Shown one piece after another: positions 1-10,190 of a stretch of 64,000 bases of DNA (positions within the stretch are counted from its first letter, which is position 1; every line of letters begins with the position of its first letter). The position numbers were made by a program, and so were the translations under genes. The notes under the pieces were generated by a model. It was not told where the DNA came from. It saw nothing but the letters and a program-made list of their open reading frames with translations, and made no database searches. Source of the stretch: Hyparrhenia diplandra (lineage: Eukaryota > Streptophyta > Magnoliopsida > Poales > Poaceae); the NCBI GenBank assembly GCA_015847255.1, contig JADLZK010008224.1, positions 744,001 through 808,000 on the forward strand, in the 5' to 3' direction.

Positions 1-821
1 AGTTAATTAATTAAATGGAAAATTCTAAAACAAACTAGATTTACCCTAGATCATTAGTAATTGGCATTGATTATCATTAGATAAAAATTGTAGAAATAAT
101 TTGAACGTTAGATTTCATTCCCGTTTAGTCGGAAAACTTTAGTAATTTATATCTTCTTTGTTTTAATTCGAATTTTGTAACTCTTTTCGCCATAAATTAT
201 CTAAAATCATGCTCTACATGTTCATACCATCTTTCCTAATTTTTGGTGCCCATTTAAATTCTAATGTGTAGTGTTTTGTCAAATGCTTTTTAACAATACA
301 ACCACCAAAGGTCTGACTCGACCTATATTACCGTAAGCTCTTGGGCTAAAGAATTAGATAGGGGTCTGTGCCGTGCGCTTTTTATGCATATGGTGGCTTG
401 TTTTTTTCCAATGAAGTGATTTCACACACACACAAACTGATCAAAATGGCTTCAAAACTATATTTAGATTTGTTCAAGGTGCGGTGAGCTTTTATGCATC
501 TGGTGCTTATTTTTAATGAAGTCAACACACACAAAAACTAATCTTTTCTTTACAATAAAAATCGTCTTCAAAAACTATAGTTAAATTCTGTTCAAGAAAG
601 TTTAAATAAAACACTGCTAGGACACAAGTTTAAACACAGAGCGTAGTATAGCCAGTACAAATTGTACTAATCTCTCGTGTGATCACCAAAGCACGATATT
701 GTTTAACCAAAACAACCATAAACTTTTACAACTTTAATTGTGAAAAGGTGGCATAAAATATACATATCTAATCATATAATTTGACATTCGCCCGTAGCAA
801 ACGCACGGGCACGTTTTCTAG
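1..821 (+). mobile_element. Helitron, 3' portion (5' end outside the window)
   Basis: The right end has the classic Helitron 3' signature: a GC hairpin (arms GCCCGT at 790-795 and ACGGGC at 805-810), then a short spacer and CTAG at 818-821, followed by T at 822, as expected for insertion between A and T. No TC-type 5' end is visible upstream, so the element probably continues off the left edge. The body is AT-rich and non-coding. It holds an imperfect direct repeat of about 110 bp (roughly 370-475 and 480-598, both with a tttatgcat core followed by a CA-repeat stretch). No Rep/helicase coding is visible, so it is non-autonomous. The terminus is clear; the left extent is inference. Confidence 0.6.
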
Positions 822-860
822 TACATATAAAGCGTGCAACATATACCAGCAAGTTCTGCA

Positions 861-925
861 TGTCCTTGTGGTTTGGTGCTTGAGTTATTTTCCTGTTGGT
901 ACAGGTTCGAATCCTGGCTATGCCA
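861..925 (+). other. tRNA-like Pol III box B (tRNA pseudogene or SINE-like remnant)
   Basis: GGTTCGAATCC at 904-914 matches a tRNA T-loop/box B and is followed by CTATGCCA, which resembles a 3' acceptor arm. A loose box-A-like stretch (ttgtggtttggtgc) lies about 35 bases upstream. The 5' acceptor arm complementary to CTATGCC is missing, so this is not a functional tRNA. It could be a tRNA pseudogene, a SINE head or chance. Confidence 0.25.
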
Positions 926-1039
926 CATTTTGATCTTTAGAAAACCGTAACTTTTTTTTTCCCAAACTCGATATGGATGAAAAACCATGACTTTTTTATG
1001 CAAACTCGGATGAAGAAACAATTTATATATAAACTATAA

Positions 1040-1767
1040 AAAAAAAAAGAGATCTACAACATTATAGTTTATAACTTTTCATTTATTTAACATTGTTACG
1101 ATATGTAAAAAATGTTTTTTTCTACCCGATGATCTTTAGAAAACCATAACTTTTTTTTTATATAAACTTAGATGAAGAAATAATTTAGATATAAATTATA
1201 AAGAAAAAAAGAGATCTATAATTTTATAGTTTATAAAATTTTCATTCATTTAACATTGTTGCAATATGTAAAAAAATGATTAGTGCTCAGATCAATATAT
1301 GTAAGTCCCTAAATTTTAACTTTATATCAAATTTAATGTACCAAAATGATCTCAAATGGAAAGGTTGTCAACTACAAATTGTAGGTCTCATCACGGTCTA
1401 TAACTTTTGTTTTGCTTATTTCTCCATCCGAATTCATTTGGACAATTTAAAAAAATTGAATTTCATAATAAGAGATTATCAAAAAAAAAAGAGATATACA
1501 ACATTATAGTTTTATAACTTTTTCATTTATTTAACATTGTTACGATATGTAAAAAAAAAATGTTTTTTCTACCCGATGATCTTTAGAAAACCATAACTTT
1601 TTTTATATAAACTTAGATGAAGAAATAATTTAGATATAAATTATAAAGAAAAAGAGATCTATAACTTTATAGTTTATAAAATTTTCATTCATTTAACATT
1701 GTTGCAATATGTAAAAAAATGATTAGTGCTCAGATCAATATATGTAAGTCCCTAAATTTTAACATTA
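1040..1767. repeat. 442-bp tandem duplication, copy 1 and first part of copy 2
   Basis: A unit of about 442 bp is repeated in tandem. The anchor gagat(c/a)tacaacattatag occurs at 1049 and 1491, and gattagtgct at 1278 and 1721. Copy 2 is interrupted after 1767 by a Helitron and resumes at 4738. Within the unit a shorter A/T-rich motif (gatctttagaaaacc) recurs at about 930, 1129 and 1578. The part reading 'caaatggaaaggttgtcaactacaaa' in two overlapping halves resembles the internal repeats of grass CACTA transposons, so this block may be a CACTA remnant (inference). There is no coding sequence. Confidence 0.75.
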
Positions 1768-2578
1768 CTAGGTAAGCGCCCGTGCGTTGCTACGGGATAA
1801 CTAAATTTATATAAAAAACACATAGATCACATGATAAGGTAACAATATTATGAAATTAAATATATTATATTAAAGTGACATTTAATATGACATTCCAAGA
1901 AAAATTGCAGTAGCAAAATAACATCCCAAGAAAAAATGCATTACACCGAACATGGAGATACTCTGTCAACTCCTTTCGCTCTCATGGACATCTCTTCTGA
2001 ATCCTTGCTGGCCATTCCTTTAGAACCATTGACAGACTCAATCAATAGCAAGAAAGTAGGGGTATCCCCTCCTGATCTTATCATAAAAAAGCAATGATGA
2101 GAACATCGTAATTATGAACCTAGAAAGGGAACATGCAGTGCAGGAAAGATTACATACTGAAACAGATATCTTCTCTAAAAGCTGCACAAAGCATCACTAA
2201 ACTAAGCTGTGGATGCACATCATCTTTACTGCAGCAGAAAATACATAGTTACTGCACAAGATGCTCACCACAAGCAAAGTAGGGCGGCCATATATTGTCT
2301 TTTGCTGCAACCTGGTTCCTTCCCATTGTTTGCAAAATGCCATAGTTGGATGGCAATGAATTTCATTCTTTCATGCCGGTGAAGTTGTCAATGTTATTGA
2401 CTATCCATATCCTTTTTTGTGATGAAAATACTGGAGCAACAAGCCATTAATTTAGAAAATACAATGATCATGAAGAGTGCATGTTGTAAATCATGCTTTG
2501 ATGTTTCGTAATGAAATATAGACAATGCCTCACTTCTTTTTTAGCTTTGACTAAAATCCTTAAGGGTAAACTCTAATG

Positions 2579-2580
<2 letters not shown>

Positions 2581-2615
<35 letters not shown>
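2581..2615. repeat. Uninterrupted 35-base T run
   Basis: Thirty-five consecutive T, i.e. poly(A) on the minus strand, inside the 1768-4737 Helitron. I looked for a target-site duplication around it and found none, so retroposition is unproven. The exact length is uncertain because homopolymers are error-prone. Confidence 0.8.
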
Positions 2616-3456
2616 CCCATCCCATGGTGTTTAACCAAGATCTTCTTGGACCTACAATGCAATTTTCTTATACCTTCTACTCTCTTAGCACCAACCATGT
2701 GTTTATGTCACAATCAAAAGGAAATCCAAATAATTATCTAAACTCTTCTCTTTATGAAATATGCTAAAGCTACAAGCTGCACCTAAATTAACTCACAATA
2801 GTATGGTGTACCCAAAAGAATAACAAACGGTTCTTTTGAGGTCCAACACTTTGGCAACCAAAAAGAACAACTATGTATCCTTTTTTCAAAGGCAATATAT
2901 TTTTCTTCTTTCTTTGGTTTGGCAGCATATTGTTAACTGTGATTACACATAGGCTCGAGGATAAATTAACTATGGAGTGGAAACCTTGTTCGTTTTTTTT
3001 ATTTGTGGTAGGCGACTATTTCTATAGGAATCTATTAACATGGTCCAACTTATCAAAGCATGATTTGAAGGCCATACATTATACTTACAGCTTGTAACAA
3101 TTCAGGCTGGTCAACCATAGCAAATTCCTTAAATTGATTTCTCTAGTTCTCCCTACACTGTATGTAATTAACTAACTAACTAAAATTTGTCCTAGATATT
3201 AGATGTAATTAACTCCCTACATTGCAGTATATTTAAATTGAAAACAGATGGAGGATCAAGGATGTAAAAATGTGATCCTTCATGATCCATCTTTTCTTGA
3301 GTTAAATTATAGCATAAAAGAAGACATCATTATGCCCCCATCGGTAGCTAAACTGTTAGGACAAAAAACCATAGGCTAAATCAATTCATGAGCCTAAACT
3401 CACATAAGAGCATTTGTTAAATCCTTGATCCTCCATCCTACGCTGACATAAGAGCA

Positions 3457-4365
3457 TTATAGAAACACCTTATAATAAAGTGATCGGTCTTCACGATGAT
3501 TTTTGCGGTAGCTTTCAACCAAATTAGGGCAAGAATGACGACTCAGGTGCACGGCGCTGTCGCACGGCGAGGACGACGAAGCGGGAGTTGTGGAGGCGGC
3601 AGTGTCTGATAAACTGATAGTACACAAAAGGAAAAGGCTTGTTGTTTGATACAACACAAGCCAAGTTGAATCAATGGCAAAGGAAACAAAAAGAACGAGA
3701 ACACTAACCAGGTCAAAGTAGATCACGCACATAGATGAATAACCCATAAAAACATGGACAGGTGAAAGAGTACATACCACAATAATCCTCGTACTACAAT
3801 GCCGTAGCCTTTCTCAATCTCAGGAACGCCCAATTCTGTCTCCTAGATCTAGAAAGCGCAAATACCAGGAAGCAAAATTAGGGCTGCACGTGTACACAAA
3901 TGTATCCAAGATTAAGCACCTAGACTAAACATAACCATGAAAAGAAATACATACTTTAGCAGGGCTAACACCTCCAAAATTTTGCAGATGAAAAGAAATA
4001 CATACTTTAGCAGGGCTAACACTTCCGGTCGCCGGTTCAGAGTCAGAAAATTGCAACGACATGGAGCAAAAACATACATCAGATAACTGAGCAGCAAATC
4101 CAGAATCTGAAATCACAACAGCCCTTCCACCGCCTCGGGCACTCGAGCCCACCGCCATGGCCGCTGCACAACCACGACCTGTAGGAGCCCCCGACGCCAT
4201 GTTGGCTGGAAAACAGATGCGGAAAAGAAGACGGAGGAGCAGTTCGCACGGACCTGGCAGCCGGGCAGTGTTTCCTATGGCAGCCGAGGACGACGTCGCG
4301 GGCGCCTTGAGGCGGCGGTGTTTCGGCGGCGCTGGTGCCCGACGAGGACGACGGCAATGTCGCAC
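3457..4365 (-). pseudogene. Unidentified gene-like cargo inside the Helitron
   Basis: Minus-strand open stretches lie at 3925-4365 (146 codons, Arg/Ala/Pro-rich start, then MASGAPTGRG and SDSGFAAQLSD) and 3457-3780 (107 codons with hydrophobic runs). GC content and codon use rise sharply against the AT-rich Helitron body, which fits captured host exons. I do not recognise the family. There is no long conserved domain and no linked full gene. A 51-bp tandem duplication (3937-3987 and 3988-4038) lies within the first open stretch and repeats VSPAKVCISFH in the protein. It may instead be GC-rich non-coding DNA open by chance. Confidence 0.35.
3937..4038. repeat. 51-bp tandem duplication
   Basis: Two adjacent copies begin atgaaaagaaatacatac at 3937 and 3988. 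They are almost identical until gctaacac(c/t)tcc. The junction between them reads tttgcag, resembling a splice acceptor. Confidence 0.85.
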
Positions 4366-4737
4366 GCCACGACGGGCGGGACGATGGAGCGGGGGAGAAT
4401 GGGGAGGCAGTTAGGAAGGGTAAAGAAGAGACATGGTGATCCGTATCGTCGTCAGTTGTAAAGATTTGGTTTGTTTCCTATTTTTAACCCGGTGCATGGC
4501 CTTTCCTTTTAAAGATCATGGTCTTTCCTTGTAAAGAGATAATGGCCTTTCGCTTTTAAAGAGAGAAATTTACGGAGGCGGGGAGAAGGAGAAGATCGTG
4601 GCGAGACCGACGCGACGCAGGGGGAAGGGGAGCGGAGCGACGGGGCCTTTCGTCGACGAAGCGGACCGATGGTTCCTAACTCTTTTTACCGCATCGAAAA
4701 AAACGGTCTTACTTTCTCTCTTTTTATGTAGTAAAGA

Positions 4738-5231
4738 TATCAAATTTAATGTACCAAAATGATCTCAAATGGAAAGGTTGTCAACTACAAATTGTAGGTC
4801 TCATCACGGTCTATAACTTTTGTTTTGCTTATTTCTCCATCCAATTCATTTGGACAATTTTAAAAAATTGAATTTCATAATAAGAGATTATCAAATAAAA
4901 TTTTGGCACTATAAATGATTTCAAATGGAAAGGTTATCAACAACAAAGTTGTAGGTCTCGCCAGAGTCGAAAACTTTCGTTTTGGTCATTTCTCTATCCG
5001 AAGTTCATTTGGACAGTTCAAAAAATTTGAATTTCAAAATATGAGATTTTCAAATAGAATTTTGGTACCGTAAATGATTTCAAATGGAAAGGCTATCAAC
5101 TACAAAGTTGTAGGTCTCATCATTATCTACAACATTTGTTTTGGTCATTTCTCCATTCGAGTTTATTTGAACATTTCAAAAATATTTGAATTGCAAAATA
5201 TTTGACTTGTAGGATTACATTTTTTAATTAA
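4738..5231. repeat. CACTA-like internal repeats of about 150 bp (includes end of tandem copy 2)
   Basis: After the Helitron the second tandem copy continues to about 4893. Two more diverged units then follow, each with a 'tcaaatggaaaggytatcaac' type core and a 'gttgtaggtctc' motif, near 4918 and 5081. The stretch is AT-rich and non-coding. Such ~150-bp internal repeats are common in grass CACTA elements; assignment to CACTA is inference because neither terminus is secure. Confidence 0.55.
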
Positions 5232-5719
5232 CTAGGAGTATACCACGACGTTGCCGTGGGATTTTGTTAAAAATAAATCTGTTATATACATAGCATTATT
5301 ATAGGTATTCTGTATATTGTGTATACATATATATGAATTTAACTTGCATGTTATTTTATTGTACAAAATCTGGTAAAAAATCGGTAAGCTAATAAAAGAA
5401 AAACAAATAGAATATTTGATTACATTATAAAAGGAATGGGTGATGAAATAAATAGCGTATCTATATGACTTGTATGTTAATAGATTAAAGATTTAAAGTA
5501 TTTCATATGATAGAGATGATATGGACATTTTTGTAATTAATAAGGGATGACATGGATTTAGTGGAGAATGATGTGGACGCCTTGCATAAAGAGATAGAAC
5601 ATTTAGTGAGGTCACTTAGTGGGGGAATGATGTGGACACCTTTTAGTTGGGAATGATGTGGACACATTGCATCAAGAGAGAAATCATCTAGTGGGGTTTA
5701 ACTTTATTAGAGTTATAGA
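5232..5719 (-). mobile_element. Short non-autonomous Helitron (488 bp)
   Basis: The minus-strand 5' end is TCTATAACTCTAATAAAG (ending at plus 5719). The 3' end has a hairpin (ccacg 5243-5247 / cgtgg 5255-5259) and CTAG at 5232-5235. Flanks are A (5231) and T (5720), as Helitrons require. There is no coding capacity. It sits in the CACTA-like repeat block like its larger neighbour, but the 5' sequence differs, so it is a separate family or subfamily. Confidence 0.82.
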
Positions 5720-6367
5720 TGATGATTACATTCGCTCACTTTTGTCATGAGCTATTGTCACAAAGATTAGAAGTGCACACGGTGACGGTTGTTTACAACT
5801 AAAGCACAACTTAGTTACAAACGCTTATCATCCATTGAAAAATTATCATAAATGCATCATTTGTATGACTAAAAAGTGCTTTGTCAAATGAAAATTATCA
5901 TAGAAGGTCCAATCACTTGTAGTGCAAGAAGAGTTGCCCATTCTAGGACCCCACGATTGTTGTAACCCACCTAGCTCCAATGGGACTTTGCTGCCCAAAG
6001 ACCTCCACATGTGTTCAAGCAACCAACTGCTAGAACTATACCAAATAATGTAAGATGATACTCCAGTCGAATTGGGTTCCTAAGTTCTAGACTAGAGATG
6101 CAGACCAACGACAACAGCTTCCCACTTGGGTATATTAACAGCCACCAGTCGGATAACACCAGGAATGGTTTCATGACATCTGGAATTTTTGAGTTCATCA
6201 AGATATATATGTTTAAAGAACATCATCTTGATGGCAGCCAGCAATAGGGAAGTCGGTCGGGTAGGATGATTTATTCTAGGGAGGACATTGGATTCAGAGG
6301 AGCGTGACTTCTGCATCCTTTTTATCGTTGTTGAGAAGGTTCGAATCCGCCATATCTAACCAACCTA
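5720..6367. other. Unassigned AT-rich DNA with a degenerate minus-strand coding-like stretch
   Basis: No gene can be supported. A minus-strand open stretch at 6092-6316 (74 codons, containing KNSRCHETIPGVIRLVA) and an overlapping one at 5971-6201 look like a decayed exon, but I do not recognise the family. CACTTGTAGTG at 5914-5924 resembles a CACTA right end, but no matching left end is visible. Confidence 0.3.
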
Positions 6368-6470
6368 TTCCCTCAGTCCCTTAAAAAGAGTCGCTATGTG
6401 AATCGTCTTTTGGCCAAACTTTCCAACTTTAACTAGGTTTTATAGAAAATGCACGCAACATTTATATCTC
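6368..6470. mobile_element. Left half of a Stowaway-like MITE, cut by an LTR
   Basis: After a TA (6366-6367) the sequence ttccctcagtcccttaaaaa and the following tttggccaaactttccaac resemble the start of Tc1/mariner-derived Stowaway MITEs of grasses. The element stops abruptly where the LTR begins at 6471. The other half would lie on the far side of that retrotransposon, outside the window. The identification is from motif resemblance only. Confidence 0.5.
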
Positions 6471-6942
6471 TGTTGGTGTTCGATCACCGATAGCCTGCCA
6501 GGGGGGTACCCGGGATAGTTGTTCAGTCTTCGGCGTGTGTAGAACTCAGCGGTAAATGCAGAAGACAGCTGATTTATACTGGTTCGGGCCCTCGTGATCG
6601 AGTAAAAGCCTTACGTCCAGTCGGTATTAGCCTTTGCGTTGGATTGATTGTTATGATCGTGTGTTGTTCGTCATTCGTTCCTTCGTTATAGGGGTTGCGC
6701 CTTGCCTCTCTTTATATAGGGAGAGAAGGCAAGGTAGATGTTCTAGTCCTAGTCGGATTACAATTGATAGTTCTAGTTTTATTACATAAGCTAGTCTTTC
6801 CTAGAATCCAACTAGGTCGCCCTTTCCTACTTTGAAGTCTGAGTTACATTGCGTTCCTTCTTTCATGTTGGGTCATGGGCCCAGTCGAGGCCCACCTGTA
6901 GTAGTCATGCCAATAGGGAACCCTGTTGGTCCCATGTCGACA
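6471..6942 (-). mobile_element. 3' LTR of an old Tat-type gypsy element (G0)
   Basis: In minus orientation the LTR starts TGTCGACATGGGACC at 6942 and ends ATCGAACACCAACA at 6471 (472 bp, TG...CA). The purine tract GCTCGGGGGCT lies immediately outside it (6943-6953), as expected for the polypurine tract ahead of a 3' LTR. A TATA motif (minus, 6710-6719) supports the orientation. Candidate 5-bp duplication at 6466-6470 is atctc; the partner end is not in the window. The rest of G0 is at 6943-10190, 36060-36816 and 41854-42533. Confidence 0.72.
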
Positions 6943-7913
6943 AGCCCCCGAGCATTTCATGGTTGATCTCAAGAGCCTTCTTGTTTCTCCGGGTCTTGAC
7001 GAGTAGAGACAAGGTTGGTCCGGGTTCTTCTTTAAGAGAAACCTTGAAGTGTTCTTTCTGGAGAGCTCTTTTGAATGACGCAGAAAAAAGTGCACTCACT
7101 GAGTGTAGCCCCCAAGCCTCTTGCTATTTGGAATAAAAAGTTGGAGGGGTCTTGAAACTTTCGGAAAGAAGAATTGAAAAACTTTCCTGAGGATTTGTAA
7201 CCGCAGCCCCCGAGCCTATGTCCGTGTTCTTCTCTGTTAAAAAGAACTCAGGCAGAGGTTCCTTGTTTAATATGCTCAGGTTGTTGAAGTCTTGACTGCT
7301 TGCCTATTTGTCATCAGGTAGTTGGTAGGTAGCCATTGAGCAGTGAATGCGGCTTGGTCACGGGTTGCACAGTAATAGAATATTCTTCCGAATATGCTGC
7401 ATGTGGTCCTTTTGCACCTCTGAACTATCATGATTGTTCTTTGGCTTGAAATGTTGGTGGACTTGGTCCATGTGCACCGCTCCTTGGCCTGTAAATACCC
7501 TCGTGGCGAGCTGTTGCAAATCAGTGAAGTTGTAGCGTGTATCTTGAAATCTATAGCCATGGATATGCTGGTGTGTGAAGTAGAGCAGCCCCGGGCATCA
7601 GTAAAATTGCTTGTAAATCCATTTGCAGTTAGGAGAATTCTTGTGAAAGGGATTAGAGGTAGACTAATCCCTCAGTGGGATTACTCCGAGTAGTCTGTAG
7701 AGGCAGGTAGAAGGAGTCTTGTGATGAGATGTGGATCTTCTCATCCTGAAGTCCCATGTGAGTTCTTCGACCTTGCCAATCGATGACTGTCCGATGCAGA
7801 TCAACGTTTGTACCAGGTGGGGTTGTCGTAGCCAGGCGCATTCCCTCGTTCAGTAGTGCCATGCCAATGATTCTACGTGTCTGTAGTACCAGATCAGCAC
7901 GTGTTGTAGCTTG

Positions 7914-7941
7914 CAGTTTTTTTTTTTTTTTTTTGAGGGAA
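7914..7941 (-). mobile_element. Minute poly(A) retroposition scar with 13-bp target duplication
   Basis: A 28-bp insert, read on the minus strand as TTCCCTC followed by about 18 A and ACTG-like bases, is flanked by a perfect 13-bp direct repeat GTGTTGTAGCTTG at 7901-7913 and 7942-7954. The duplication length and the A tail are hallmarks of LINE-machinery insertion. The insert is far too short to be a normal LINE or SINE, so it may be an extremely 5'-truncated copy. Confidence 0.75.
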
Positions 7942-7959
7942 GTGTTGTAGCTTGGTTAA

Positions 7960-8249
7960 GGCCCTGTTTGGAATGGATTCTAGATTTTGAAAATCTAGAT
8001 TCTAGCTACATTTGTAAAATCTAGATTTTAAATAAAATCCGATTTTTATTGTTTGGATCCTTGATTCTGCTATCAGATTTCATCTTTTTTTTTGCATTCT
8101 TGCATTTAGAATCCGCCAGAAGCAGCCCGTCCCCGGGATTCCGGATTTTTGCAATCTAGCTACCGGATTCTAGAATTCATGGGCTGTTTGGAAGGTGCTT
8201 TGATTTTTTTCTCAAAAATTCTGGAATCCAGCTGGATCCAAACGGGCCC
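7960..8249. mobile_element. Tourist-like (PIF/Harbinger) MITE, 290 bp
   Basis: Terminal inverted repeats GGCCCTGTTTGGA (7960) and TCCAAACGGGCC (ending 8249) are flanked by the 3-bp duplication TAA at 7957-7959 and 8250-8252. The interior is AT-rich with repeated 'ctagatttt' palindromic segments and no coding sequence. The size, TAA duplication and end sequence fit Tourist MITEs. Confidence 0.8.
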
Positions 8250-8450
8250 TAAGCAGATGCCCGAGGTGAGCGTCGATGTCGTTGCAGACTAGGAAGTGTG
8301 TAGTTCTACTGGCACCAATCTTGGATGCATTGTTTCTCTTTAAGTGGGTAGTGCTCCGAGTAGGGTGTATTCTACCGAGTAGTGACTGGAACCTTCTTAC
8401 TTCTGACCTTCTGTAGACTCGAATTCCCCGGGCTCCCGGGTCACTCATTT

Positions 8451-9773
8451 TGTTGGTGTTTCTTAACGCATACAGAACGAGTTTGCAAGCACACAGAAAT
8501 ACCGTTGTAGCTTTCACCCGGAAGTATTCAGGGTATCGTATTTCCACAATGAACGGTTGTGTAAATGTCTCTTAGCTAGTTCACCTAGGATAACAAAAGA
8601 GAGAAGGCAAGAGTAGCAAGGTCTTCTAAGGACAGAGATCCTAGATAAGATAGCTCTGCCACTACCTACTTACTTCGAGCACCGGATAACACCTGGTCTG
8701 CCAAGCATTGCCGGCCTACAGCTCTACGCCATACCACAACGTGGGGGAATACAAGGGACAGACAGAGCTATCACCACCTTCTTGCCATCCCCTCGCCCGT
8801 TGGGATATGAGGCAAACGAAGGTAGCCTCTAGCATAGACACCACGTTTACGCTATGACTACTACTCTAGCGTTGATCAGGGTGACCCGCAGTGCGAGGCC
8901 CTCTACCAGAGCATTCATCACAAGGACGAACGACGAACCCGCAAGTAAATAGCAACAAGACTAGCTTAAAGTAAGAACTCATCACCAAAGAAGAACACAA
9001 ACCTTAGTACTCCAAGTAGTACTAGACCCGCCGAGATACAAATGAGAGGGAGCCGACATCCCCGGCACTCCTTCCGCTAAGTGTACATGAGGCCTTCGGG
9101 AACACTAGTGGAGGTAACCGACAACTCCGGTACTTCTCCATCTCTCTCTCTTCCTCACTCACTCACACTAGAGAGCTAAGATATGAAAGTGGAGCTCTCC
9201 TCTCTATTTGCTACATTGTGTCTTCTTGTGTGTGAGAGTGGAATGGAATGATGAATGGAATTGTGAATGAAGTGCTTTTGTGTGTTGTGTCCTTTGGGGA
9301 GACCTCTACCCATCTATTTATATACAAGGGGGGAGGTCGGTTTGGCACCAAAATAGGCTTGCACTGCATGCAACCGCCCCTAGGCCCAAAGGGAGATACC
9401 GCCGGGAGAGCGCGGCCCGATCGGGCGCGCTTGGGGTCCTGGCCGGACCGGTGCTCCGAGCCGGGCCCGGGCAGCTCCGTTCGCGGCCCGTCTTCTCTCG
9501 GTTGCTTGCTTGATGGGCCTAGACTGTGGGATTGGTGGTGCAACGGTCCAATTCACTCCCCGTGCTTCGGGCTTGTCCATGCTTTGTTTGTTTACGCCTT
9601 CCCTAAAAGGCGCCTTTTTGGTGATTTTCATGTTTTCCCCCTCCAAAACATATATTCTAACAAATCTTGTGGAAGTGTTAGTTCATAAAGCCCTATATTA
9701 CAGTTTGGTAATCATTTTTATCTTATTTCATAAAGATGTTGGTGGTATAAATGCGTGTTAAGGACCGCCAACA
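8451..9773 (-). mobile_element. Solo LTR (V) of the Athila-like LTR group
   Basis: On the plus strand it begins TGTTGGTGTTTCTTAACGC and ends GGACCGCCAACA. By comparison with element X1 the transcriptional orientation is minus, and a TATA motif (tatataaatag, minus, about 9314-9325) agrees. Internal matches to solo LTR Y (17731-19246, opposite orientation) include the stretch around 8820-8900 with tagcatagacaccacg. No clear target duplication is visible (cattt versus actac), so it may have decayed or the copy may have been rearranged. There is no coding sequence. Confidence 0.68.
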
Positions 9774-10190
9774 ACTACTTTATCTATTGTTTGTACTGAA
9801 TTCATTGGGTTTTGTAAGATATATAATCTTGTACTCCTTTGAAGAACTTAAATGATGAATAAAAAACATCTTATCTCTGCAATATTATCTCGAAAATTGT
9901 GTGTTGGTATGTTGCTTCGAGTACTTTTTGTGAAGTATCCGAGTTATTCTATATTCATATCCATTGCTTGGTTGAATTGTTGCCTGTTCCGAAGTTGTTG
10001 ATTTACCCGACCTGTTCCTTCTTGAAATTGTCGATCCGAAAGTGATGTTATGTGTGAAAAGGCATGCAACGGTCATCTCCAACGGTCATCTGCAGTTAGG
10101 GGAAACGGAAGTGAAACGCCGTTTTGAACGGCGCGTTGTTAATGGGCCGTCGGGCGGGCTGGTGATTGCCTTATAAAAGTCCATCTCATT

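Larger units (their letters stand above)
1768..4737 (-). mobile_element. Non-autonomous Helitron (2970 bp) with gene-like cargo
   Basis: On the minus strand the element starts TCTTTACTACATAAAAAG (plus 4737 leftwards) and ends with a hairpin (cccgt 1779-1783 / acggg 1792-1796) and CTAG at 1768-1771. Flanking bases are A (1767) and T (4738), the normal Helitron target. The ends join two parts of a tandem repeat whose undisturbed sister copy shows the empty site at 1324/1325, which fixes both boundaries. No Rep or helicase domain is visible. The cargo includes GC-rich exon-like stretches at 3530-3620 and 4020-4420, suggesting host gene capture. Confidence 0.88.
6943..10190 (-). mobile_element. 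G0 internal 3' region, upstream of its antisense gene
   Basis: Non-coding 3' region of the minus-strand Tat-type element, rich in 'cccccgagc' motifs. It is interrupted by a poly(A) scar (7914-7941), a Tourist MITE (7960-8249) and a solo LTR (8451-9773). Near the right end, cttataaaag at about 10170-10179 looks like a plus-strand TATA box. It probably belonged to the antisense gene whose body resumes at 36060, before G1 inserted here. I see no long open frame. The link across G1 is inferred from nesting and from the related organisation of G1 itself. Confidence 0.55.

Noticed and set aside
2576..2767. Open frame beginning with a Phe run in the Helitron
   Set aside because: It is the translation of the 35-base T run, not a gene.
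5914..5924. CACTTGTAGTG as the right terminus of a CACTA element covering 822-5924
   Set aside because: The match is short, no left terminal repeat or 3-bp duplication is visible, and transposase coding is absent.
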